Source: Flavonifractor hominis | Lineage (GTDB): Bacteria > Bacillota > Clostridia > Oscillospirales > Oscillospiraceae | Direction of reading: 5' to 3' | Length of the DNA: 64,000 bases | Assembly (NCBI RefSeq): GCF_040095835.1 | Contig: NZ_JBBMFT010000002.1 | Span: 1 to 64,000 of the forward strand | The notes under the pieces: model-generated | What the model was told of the DNA's origin: nothing | The model's database searches: none | Seen by the model: only the letters and a program-made list of their open reading frames with translations | Shown: piece after piece, positions 34,341 through 41,694 of the stretch | How positions within the stretch are numbered: position 1 is the stretch's first letter | How the letters are laid out: every line of letters starts with the position of its first letter | Made by a program: the position numbers and the translations under genes

Positions 34341-35408
34341 CTATCCAATATTTTCTTTTGTATGGAAAAAATTATTCATGTTGACCAATTTCGGGTCAAG
34401 GCGAGGGGAGACAGAGACCAGGACTGGAACATGTCCCTGGCGCTGCCAGAGGAACTGCCCGACCCGTAGGGACTGGAGGAGCCGCCGGTACTTGCTGACC
34501 TCGGTACGATCTCCCGGACAGAGCGTTCTGGCCAAGCGGGCAATGCCGCAGTCGTCCGGCCGGAAATGGGCTTGGAGAGCGGCCTGATGCAGTGCGGAGA
34601 CGGCAGGCCCCTTGCTGAGCCACTGGGAGCAGAACCAGCCGGCCATGTCGAACTTCCGGCCCTCACGCAGGATGCGTATGGCCATGCCGTTCTCGCCCCA
34701 GCAGAGCCCCTGGCACTCATCCAGGACAACGATTAGAGGGACGGAAGGTGCTAAACTCTCGGAGCAGCGCTGCGTCCAGACGGTCTGGAGAATCATCTCT
34801 ATCAAGATCGCACGCAACTTTTGGCTCAGGACCTGGCTTAGGTCTAAGACCAGGAGGCCGGGGGAGGTGAGGTCTACGCTGATAGGCTGGTCTCCGCAGC
34901 GGACCAGGTAAGCGACCAGCTCCACGGAGTCCGCAACGGTCTCAGATACGGGCTTCTGAGAGGACAGGCTGTAAACATACTGGGATAGGCCGACAAGGGA
35001 GGGGACGCCGGATTCGACCTTCAGGTAGGACTGCGTGACTTGTAGGAGTTCCAGAGCCGCCCGCGGCCCCATTCGGCACACCTGCTCCAGCAGTCCAAGG
35101 AGATGCTGGGCACATGCGACGCTGTCCTGGCCGGCGCGGGCCAGGGGATTCAGAGTGAACGCGGGACCCATCACGTCCACACAGCGGAAAGAGACGCCAT
35201 CGGGGGGCGTGCAGCTGCGAAAGTCGGAGGAGCTGTCCAGGACAAGACAGAGCGCATCCTGCTCTAACGCCTGCCAGACTAGCTGCTTCAGGAAGGAGGA
35301 TTTCCCGCTGCCGCTCTGGCCGGAGATATACACATGGGGATTGGGAGGCTCCTTCAGCCAGACCTTGGTGCCGGATGGGCTGCGCCCCAAGCAGAGCTCC
35401 AGATTCAT
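34341..35408 (-). CDS. HerA/VirB4/TraD-like ATPase
   Basis: This 355-residue P-loop ATPase starts MNLELCLGRSPSGTKVWL. It has Walker A GQSGSGKSS (about residues 29-37), Walker B LIVVLDECQG (about 244-253) and a downstream REGRKFDMAGWFCSQWLS segment typical of the HerA/VirD4/VirB4 class of DNA-pumping ATPases. No membrane helices are seen, unlike a full type IV coupling protein. Its start overlaps the preceding gene's end by four bases. It could load DNA for transfer of the mobile element or act as the motor of a defence complex; neither is shown by sequence alone. Confidence 0.8.
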   Translation of the reverse strand: MNLELCLGRSPSGTKVWLKEPPNPHVYISGQSGSGKSSFLKQLVWQALEQDALCLVLDSSSDFRSCTPPDGVSFRCVDVMGPAFTLNPLARAGQDSVACAQHLLGLLEQVCRMGPRAALELLQVTQSYLKVESGVPSLVGLSQYVYSLSSQKPVSETVADSVELVAYLVRCGDQPISVDLTSPGLLVLDLSQVLSQKLRAILIEMILQTVWTQRCSESLAPSVPLIVVLDECQGLCWGENGMAIRILREGRKFDMAGWFCSQWLSKGPAVSALHQAALQAHFRPDDCGIARLARTLCPGDRTEVSKYRRLLQSLRVGQFLWQRQGHVPVLVSVSPRLDPKLVNMNNFFHTKENIG

Positions 35409-37234
35409 AGGTCCACCTCGTCTTTGAGAAAAAGTGGGTCGCCGAAGGTCTCGAACACACTGCGCTTGACCTTGTAAACAGAGACTGTGTCCCGGACTCC
35501 GTAGACGTTCCATACACTGACCCGGGTCATCCGGGTCTCTGCATTGATCGGGCTCCCGCACAGCATGCCGGCATCTGCTAGCGCGCGCAGAAGGTCTGGG
35601 CGGCTCTGAGAAAGGGTCTGACAGATGAGCCGGAAGGCCGGGGTCGGGAAGTAGAGATACTCATTGTCAAAGTATACGAGGGTATCATCTGCAGGACGGC
35701 TGACATGGGTGGTGGGGCAGACGGCCAGGATGCCGCTGCGGATATGGGACCGGACCACATCCACGAAGTCGCGGAGGTCAGAGGAGCTGTCCTGCCCCCT
35801 CAGGGAGGCGCGGGAGAGCAGATCAAGCAGGTGGTCCATGCGCTCCTCCTGGGGGGAAGTCCAGATTGATGAGGCGGATATGGCATCATAGGCATCATAG
35901 AACCCGTACACGAATTCATCGAGGGCGGCCATGATGCCCCACAGGTGCAGACAGGGCTCACTCAGTGCCTCACCAGACAGCTTCAGAGCCTCCAAGCTCC
36001 ATGCCTGCAGTGCGGACTTCAGACAATCTATGTGCTTCTGTGTGTAGGAGGTAAAGGCGGAGAGATAGTCCTGCCGGTACTGGAGAAGCGCAGTGCGATC
36101 GATCCAAAGCTTCCGGTCCAACTGCTCCTGGGTCAGCTCGAGGAGCATGAGTTCCGGGCTGCAGCTCAGCGAGGAGGACTGCCCCGAGAGGACGACCGGC
36201 AGAGCCAGGAGGGGAAGGTACTTGGTTTCCCTCTTGTGCTTCCAGGGGATCTGACCGGTGACGAGGACCTTCGCGAAGGCACCGGCGTTTGCCATCGCGT
36301 CGCTGGTCCGATACTCGTCCAGAATGAAGAGCGGCTGGTCTTTCCTGGAGAGAATGTGGTCAGTGAAGAGGTCGGGAGCGACGCTGAGAGAGACCGTGGG
36401 GTCTCCGTACCAATTCAGAAGGCTCTTTAGATAAGTCGCGCAGCCCCCGTCCGTGGTGAAGATGCTGAGGCCCATGGGCAGAGGGAACGAGAGTTGCTCC
36501 AGCAGCGAGTACAGCGCCGCTGCGTGGAACCACAGGAAGAGGTGCCAGCGGAGAGGTTCGTCGCGCACGACCTCAAAGAGCGGGCAGAACTTTTCCACCG
36601 CAGTTGCCGCGGAAGCGGCGGAAATGCTGTTGGTAATGGAAGCGTCGATCTCCTGTCCCTGATTTGACCTGTGGGTCACAAAGCCGGGAAAGAAGGTGAA
36701 GCGGAGATCACCTTGCCATCCAGCGTAGTAATCCAGAGAGATGTGCTGTACGACTCGAGAGATGGCTGAGCGGAGCAGGCTGGCAGTGTTCTTGGTGGAG
36801 CGGCGGAGTTTGACACTGACGCTGGGGCTCTCCTGAAAAGCATTGACCAGCGCGGAGTCGGCGAAGTAGTGCTCCTCGTCCAGGATCAGCGGTTCGGAGA
36901 TCCGGAAAAGATGGAGTGAGTAAAAGGGTGGCATGGCATACGGCGGTTTGGGTACGACATGGAGCGCGGAGCAGACGTACGTGTTCATGAGCAGTAGAGC
37001 ATTGTTGTGCTTCCCACTGGTATAGGTGCAGAAATCATCGAAGACTGCGGTATCGCTGAAAGCTTCCTCTGCCGTATTTTTCTGAGCCAGCTGCTGTTGG
37101 AGCTGAGCGTTAGCAGCAGTTGCGCGGAAGAGGGCGTTGGTAAGACCCATAATCTGCTCCGCAAACTGCGGCGGGACCATGAGTGTACCCTGATAGCCAT
37201 AACAGCCAGTAGGGACGGCAAGGGGGTAGTACAT
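35405..37234 (-). CDS. Uncharacterised 609-residue protein with Walker-B-like motif
   Basis: I do not recognise the family. A central region (about residues 235-345) looks like a worn-down P-loop fold: FTTDGGCATYLKSLLNWYGD takes the place of a Walker A but lacks the GKS/T core, and PLFILDEYRTSD looks like a Walker B with its acidic pair. A segment AKVLVTGQIPWKHKRETKY follows, then LALPVVLSGQSS. This order recalls the plasmid/phage primase-helicase type domain that handles DNA in an inactive-looking form. No signal or membrane segments are seen. AAAGGAGC precedes the ATG at 37234. It overlaps the HerA-like ATPase gene by four bases, so the two proteins are probably partners. Confidence 0.65.
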   Translation of the reverse strand: MYYPLAVPTGCYGYQGTLMVPPQFAEQIMGLTNALFRATAANAQLQQQLAQKNTAEEAFSDTAVFDDFCTYTSGKHNNALLLMNTYVCSALHVVPKPPYAMPPFYSLHLFRISEPLILDEEHYFADSALVNAFQESPSVSVKLRRSTKNTASLLRSAISRVVQHISLDYYAGWQGDLRFTFFPGFVTHRSNQGQEIDASITNSISAASAATAVEKFCPLFEVVRDEPLRWHLFLWFHAAALYSLLEQLSFPLPMGLSIFTTDGGCATYLKSLLNWYGDPTVSLSVAPDLFTDHILSRKDQPLFILDEYRTSDAMANAGAFAKVLVTGQIPWKHKRETKYLPLLALPVVLSGQSSSLSCSPELMLLELTQEQLDRKLWIDRTALLQYRQDYLSAFTSYTQKHIDCLKSALQAWSLEALKLSGEALSEPCLHLWGIMAALDEFVYGFYDAYDAISASSIWTSPQEERMDHLLDLLSRASLRGQDSSSDLRDFVDVVRSHIRSGILAVCPTTHVSRPADDTLVYFDNEYLYFPTPAFRLICQTLSQSRPDLLRALADAGMLCGSPINAETRMTRVSVWNVYGVRDTVSVYKVKRSVFETFGDPLFLKDEVDL

Positions 37235-37433
37235 AGTAGCTCCTTTCTTGCTTTGGGCAGGTTGGTTGGACGTCCGGACCGTCAGCTCAGAGTTGGTGGA
37301 GAGGCTCTGGGGCCCCGCCTGCCTGAGCACACTTATGATACGACACGCAGAAAAGAAACTACATAAATAATACATAATATGTTTTTTATGTCGCATTATT
37401 AAGGCGAAATGGGGGCTACCGGCGCGGCTACAA

Positions 37434-37467
37434 ATAAAAAACCGTCGTGCAACTCATGCACGACGGT
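37434..37467 (-). terminator. Terminator after the HTH protein gene
   Basis: The stem ACCGTCGTGCA / TGCACGACGGT is followed on the minus strand by six T. It separates the 37507-39168 gene from the next operon. The rest of 37235-37433 is AT-rich leader and shows no gene. Confidence 0.85.
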
Positions 37468-37506
37468 AAAGAAAAAATTAGGATTTCGCTGATGGGAGAA
37501 TAGAGA

Positions 37507-39168
37507 TCACGGGTCTTTTTGTGGGGAAGCCGATATGTTCGATATATCGGTGATGATAGACGGAAGCTCCCGTTCTACGACGATTTGCAGAAGCCACATG
37601 ACAAAACTGCAGAGAAAGAGAGAAAAAAACTGAGCGACTTTTTGGAGCGAATATTGAAACGTCGGGTCCTCGATGACCTGAGTGTAGTAATTAAATGCAG
37701 CCTTTATTATCTCCAATGAGGGGAAGGGTGGCCTTTTATTGAAAAAATTCGCCGCTGTATTGAATTTCTGGTACAGACATTCCAGCGGAATCGTGGGCCA
37801 GAATGAGTCTTCCTCGAACGGTAAGGCAGGCTCACCGACGATGCAGCTCCAGGCCTGGCTACAAAGTGCCGATAGAGCCTTAATCTCTTTCTGAACGCAG
37901 GTATACCGCTCCACTATCTCTTCCTTGGTTTCTGCTGTTACAAAGATATCATCAGAGGTACGCCGCAGTTTTATTCTTTCATGTAAATTATATTTGTCAA
38001 GTGCCAAATAAGTGGCAGATTCCTGGAAGGCCCGCTGAAAAAGGAAAGCTATCGCTTGCTCAACAGGGGCCAGGTGCCGGGCAATAAGATTGTCGATCAG
38101 ATACGACCTATAGTTATGATATGAGACCCCAGGCTTGGGATTCGGATTATAGCTGTAAAAGCAGTTGCAGAAATCGATAGCAGGACTCCAGTACTGTTTA
38201 CAGCGTTCCAGGATATAACCCTCTAGTTCGACAGTGTCAGGGAAGAAGGTCGGATTCAGGTAGGACTGGAGCTTCAGATACTCCTTTTCAAAACCGGAAA
38301 CCACAGACTTCGAGGACAGGTTTGATAAGTAGCTACGGCGTGCTTGCATCAGAAGCGCATGGCTGTAGGTCTTCGATGAAGTCAAGTCGTGGAAGGCACG
38401 CTCCATTTTGAACTGACTATCAGAGAAGTTATTATCTACACAATAGTAAGGAACGGAACTGTTTCCGTCGCGCTGTGGCTTCCGGTGGGCCAGCAGACAT
38501 TGCAGCATATGCACCAAGGCTTGCTCTGAAGATGCGGAAGATGGATACTCTCGCTCGGACGGCTTTTTTGAAGACAGAAGGTTGATCTTATCATCTAGCA
38601 GGAACAAAAGATCAGAGATGAGTGCAACCTGATTCTCAGGAGACTCATATTTGACAAGCTGCTGCAGCCGCTGATAGCGTGGGACCACTTGGTCTTCCCA
38701 TAAGTTTTCCAGAGCGAGCCGGCCAAATGTGGAATCCTGGAAAAGCTTATGACGGCAGAAATCGTTTTCATCTTCCTCGGAAGGATCGTGTGGAGGGGCT
38801 ACCCGTTCACACAGTTCGCGGCACAGCGCATGAAGAAAACGGTCCATCGTGTTCTCGGAGTGGACAGGTCTGTTGAGGCGAAAGTCGTCCCGAAACTCGG
38901 GAGAAAATATCAGCCTGTAGAAGCAGGACAAGAGTGGGACGGCTTCCAAGGGAATAGGCAGAGCGTTGTCACGGTCATCAAGAAATAATTCGGACAACGC
39001 TTTTTTGAACATCTGATTGTGAAGCAGGTATTTCTTGATCGTGCGATAGTCTAGCCCTAACATTTTGGAAAACTCAGAGTAAGAATAGTCGATGGGGAAG
39101 ATTTTGCGTGAGCCACTCTGATGCCAACGAAAGGAATCTGTGGACGGCGGTGGTGTGTTCTGTGCCAT
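37507..39168 (-). CDS. Uncharacterised 553-residue protein with N-terminal HTH-like segment
   Basis: I do not recognise the family. Residues about 30-55 (YSEFSKMLGLDYRTIKKYLL) look like a helix-turn-helix. The remainder is predicted alpha-helical, with many aromatic and charged residues and no enzyme motif I can name. One hydrophobic stretch near the C-terminus (QFFSLFLCSFVMWLLQIVV) could be a membrane segment or a buried helix. AAGGAGG lies before the ATG. A promoter is readable at 39204-39232 and a terminator follows, so it is a single-gene unit at the head of the module. Base composition is lower in GC than the flanking chromosome, a sign of transfer. Confidence 0.65.
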   Translation of the reverse strand: MAQNTPPPSTDSFRWHQSGSRKIFPIDYSYSEFSKMLGLDYRTIKKYLLHNQMFKKALSELFLDDRDNALPIPLEAVPLLSCFYRLIFSPEFRDDFRLNRPVHSENTMDRFLHALCRELCERVAPPHDPSEEDENDFCRHKLFQDSTFGRLALENLWEDQVVPRYQRLQQLVKYESPENQVALISDLLFLLDDKINLLSSKKPSEREYPSSASSEQALVHMLQCLLAHRKPQRDGNSSVPYYCVDNNFSDSQFKMERAFHDLTSSKTYSHALLMQARRSYLSNLSSKSVVSGFEKEYLKLQSYLNPTFFPDTVELEGYILERCKQYWSPAIDFCNCFYSYNPNPKPGVSYHNYRSYLIDNLIARHLAPVEQAIAFLFQRAFQESATYLALDKYNLHERIKLRRTSDDIFVTAETKEEIVERYTCVQKEIKALSALCSQAWSCIVGEPALPFEEDSFWPTIPLECLYQKFNTAANFFNKRPPFPSLEIIKAAFNYYTQVIEDPTFQYSLQKVAQFFSLFLCSFVMWLLQIVVERELPSIITDISNISASPQKDP

Positions 39169-39203
39169 ATAGTGGGCCTCCTTGCTGTTATTCGTTTTTA
39201 TAT

Positions 39204-39232
39204 ACCATATATCGTTGTGCAGGATCGTGCAA
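39204..39232 (-). promoter_or_regulatory. Promoter of the HTH protein gene
   Basis: On the minus strand: TTGCAC (39227-39232), a 17-base spacer and TATGGT (39204-39209), next to an AT-rich TATATA tract. Confidence 0.5.
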
Positions 39233-39852
39233 GAGGGAATTGGGCCCGGGGCAAGACAGGGGTAATATGGTACTTGAGAAGACGTTCAGAAGCTAGGTTT
39301 TTGGACGAACCTGGCTATCTTGCAGACGACAGCACCTGTTTTGATCCCATCGAAAAGAAAACCTAGCAACGAGGAGCGCTCGCCCTTGCTCACAGACACC
39401 CGCTCGGCTGGGTCTCAGAGCGGTGTCGCAGGTTGCCGGTGATTGTCAGAGAAAGGCCCTGGCGTACCAGTTTGGCACGCTAGGGCTTACTTTCTATCAA
39501 GGCAATAATATATATTTAAAAGTCTGGCCGCTTACGGTACTCGGTCGGTTGATTGTTCCGCAAGCAAAAATAAATTTCTATAACGACTAAACATATATGT
39601 AGGGAAATGTAGTACAAAAAACATTTCCTTGCTCATGCTTTCCCAGATATACGGCCTGGAATTCTACTGTTGTTTTAGCCTCTTTCCTCTCTTATCTCAG
39701 TTTCTCTTCTCTATTTTAGTCGATTTGTTTTCTTGTCCTTGCTTCTCTTATCTGATTTATGCCTCTATAAGCCTATTTATCAGTAAGATACAATATTATC
39801 CTAAGCATTTATCCGTATGTTACTGTGAAATCATAAAATATCGGAGGTCCAT
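39233..39852. other. Gene-free region with three inverted repeats, possible oriT
   Basis: No gene is supported here. Three dyads stand out. GCTAGGTTTT (39292-39301) pairs with AAAACCTAGC (39358-39367). ACACC(C)GCTC (39396-39405) pairs with GAGCGGTGT (39418-39426). A long imperfect stem spans 39453-39488 (GGCCCTGGCGT with ACGCTAGGGCT) and has no T-run. The right part (39600-39850) is AT-rich and ends in the ribosome site of the mobC-like gene. Clustered dyads just upstream of a mobC/relaxase pair are typical of transfer origins. Confidence 0.4.
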
Positions 39853-40122
39853 ATGAAAAAGAAGTCCAATACCATACAGGTCAGATTGAATGACCAGGAA
39901 TATCAAACTCTTTTACAGGAATGTTCCAAAAGTGAAATGCAAATAAGCGCCTATGTCCGCGCTTGTCTGGCGGGAAGTCATGTCACAGAGATGGAAAACA
40001 GGCGTGAGATTGAAATCAAGTTGGTGGAGATGTACTCCATATTGAATCAAGCAGCAGACAGCGAGTCGAAAAGTGAACTCATGGAAAGGATGAATGATAT
40101 ATGCCGCTACTTAAAATCGTAG
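39853..40122 (+). CDS. mobC: MobC-like ribbon-helix-helix mobilization protein
   Basis: This 89-residue basic protein has an N-terminal ribbon-helix-helix (KSNTIQVRLNDQEYQTLLQE, then SKSEMQISAYVRACLAGSHV) and a helical tail. This is the layout of MobC relaxosome accessory proteins that bind oriT and help the relaxase nick. ATCGGAGGTCC precedes the ATG. The relaxase start codon lies inside its 3' end, the usual mobC-relaxase overlap, but the relaxase is cut off after ten codons. The stop is TAG and is followed in the same frame by the amidoligase fragment. Confidence 0.8.
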   Translation: MKKKSNTIQVRLNDQEYQTLLQECSKSEMQISAYVRACLAGSHVTEMENRREIEIKLVEMYSILNQAADSESKSELMERMNDICRYLKS

Positions 40123-40133
40123 ACGAATCCTAA
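40101..40133 (+). pseudogene. Relaxase gene remnant (first ten codons)
   Basis: An ATG inside mobC opens MPLLKIVDES and then TAA. MPLLK(I/F)V is how relaxases paired with this kind of MobC commonly begin. The frame ends where amidoligase sequence starts, so the relaxase body has been deleted at a junction near 40125-40130. Confidence 0.6.
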
Positions 40134-41520
40134 CCCTGGCGAAGATCTGTATCCCTTTGACGGACTGGAACTTTGTGCGCACTGCCTGGACGAGCGGACG
40201 CTGCTCTGCCGCCACTGCGGGGAGCGAATTTGGGAGGAGGACAACGCGGGCAGCAGCGAGGTCCCCATCTGCCAGAGATGCTACGATGACCACTACACCA
40301 ACTGTTGCCGGTGCGGAACGCTGCTCCACGAGTCCCAGGCCTACTACGCCGAAGACGACGACTATGACGAATCCCCGTACTGCTCGGGCTGTTTCCACAC
40401 CCTGTCCGACGCCTCTCCCATCCACGACTATTATTACAAACCCAAACCTGTTTTCTATGGGACAGGCCCACGCTTCTTCGGTGTGGAACTGGAGATCGAC
40501 GGAGCAGGCGAGCTCAAAAAGCACGCCCGCTTGCTGCTGGAGGTGGGTAATCAGGAGGGCGAGTATTTGTACATCAAGCACGATGGTTCCCTGGATGACG
40601 GCCTGGAGCTGGTGACCCACCCAGCGAGTCTGGACTACCAGCTCCACCATGTTCCCTGGGCAAAGCTGTGCGGGAAGGCGGTGTCTCTGGGCTACCTCAG
40701 CCACCAGGCCAATACCTGCGGCCTGCACGTCCACGTGAGCCGGAGTGCCTTTGGCGCTGAGAGTTGGGAACAGGATCTGGCCATCGCCAGGGTACTCTAT
40801 TTCTTTGAGAAACACTGGGAAGAGCTGCTGAAGTTTTCCCGCCGGACACCCCGGCAACTGGAACGGTGGGCGGCCCGCTACGGCTACAAGGAGCAGCCCA
40901 TGGAGATCCAGGACTACGCCAAGAAAGGCTACCATGGCGGCCGTTATACCTGCGTCAATCTGCAAAATCCGGATACCGTAGAGTTCCGGATGTTCCGTGG
41001 GACGCTGAAAGTCAATACGATCTTCGCCACATTGGAGATGCTGAACTGCATCTGCGATGCGGCGATTTTTTTATCCGATGACGAAATGAAATCCCTGGCC
41101 TGGACTACGTTTGTTTCCGGTATCCAGACGGATCAATATCCGGAACTGATACAGCACCTGAAGGCCGTCCTAAAAAATCTAGAGTGGCTGCAGGTGGCAC
41201 TCCAGACCGGCGAGACGGAGTTTCCGACAGAAAAGCGTGAGAAGATCATGGTGCCGTTCCGTGCGTTGCCGGTCATTCTGGGAAGCAAGGGATCTCGGCT
41301 GAGTGGTTGGCCGGATATGATCGCTGTCCGGGTATCCAGGGTTGATTTTGACACGGACCTTTGTGAAAAAGTGATGGGGTCCAGCGGATTTGGCGAGGAG
41401 TACTGGGCGGCGCTGACGGGATATGTCGGGGAACGGATACCCCAATTGCAGGCGTACCTCCGGGAAGGTATCGTGTACGCACGCCGGGCAGCAGATGACC
41501 AGAATTTGAGTTCTGTCTGA
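40123..41520 (+). pseudogene. Amidoligase-family gene, 5'-truncated
   Basis: An open frame of 465 codons follows the mobC TAG directly and has no ATG start of its own at its head. It begins with cysteine-pair zinc ribbons (CAHC, CRHCG, CQRC, CCRCG, CSGC, codons about 17-93). The putative amidoligase domain follows, with FFGVELEIDGAGE and DGSLDDGLELVTHP, then CGLHVHVSR, and later GRYTCVNLQNPDTVEFRMFRG. The amidoligase superfamily forms amide bonds and is frequent in phage and mobile DNA. Only the first few residues of the normal N-terminus seem lost. A GTG at 40483 could give a protein without the zinc ribbons, but no good ribosome site is seen. It is probably not expressed as an intact protein. 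Confidence 0.75.
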
Positions 41521-41694
41521 GGGGCGACTTTGGGGACCCTCCGGGGGTTGTATCGATTCCTGCGTAGCTTTTATCGATATCTCTCCCTCTCCCTGAATAA
41601 GTTGGTCGGCAACGAATGGGAGGAGTGTCTCCTCTTGGCCCTGGAGGAGAGCGAAGCCCCGCAGACGGCCCTGGATGGGCAAGCGGAGTACTTT

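Noticed and set aside
39655..39670. CTGGAATTCTAC, similar to the GntR palindrome CTAGAATTCTAG
   Set aside because: Two mismatches, both in the outer bases that are kept elsewhere, and the gene downstream is mobC. Treated as chance.
40111..40965. Minus-strand open frame over the amidoligase region
   Set aside because: The opposite strand shows cysteine-pair zinc ribbons and the amidoligase motifs, so this is a shadow.
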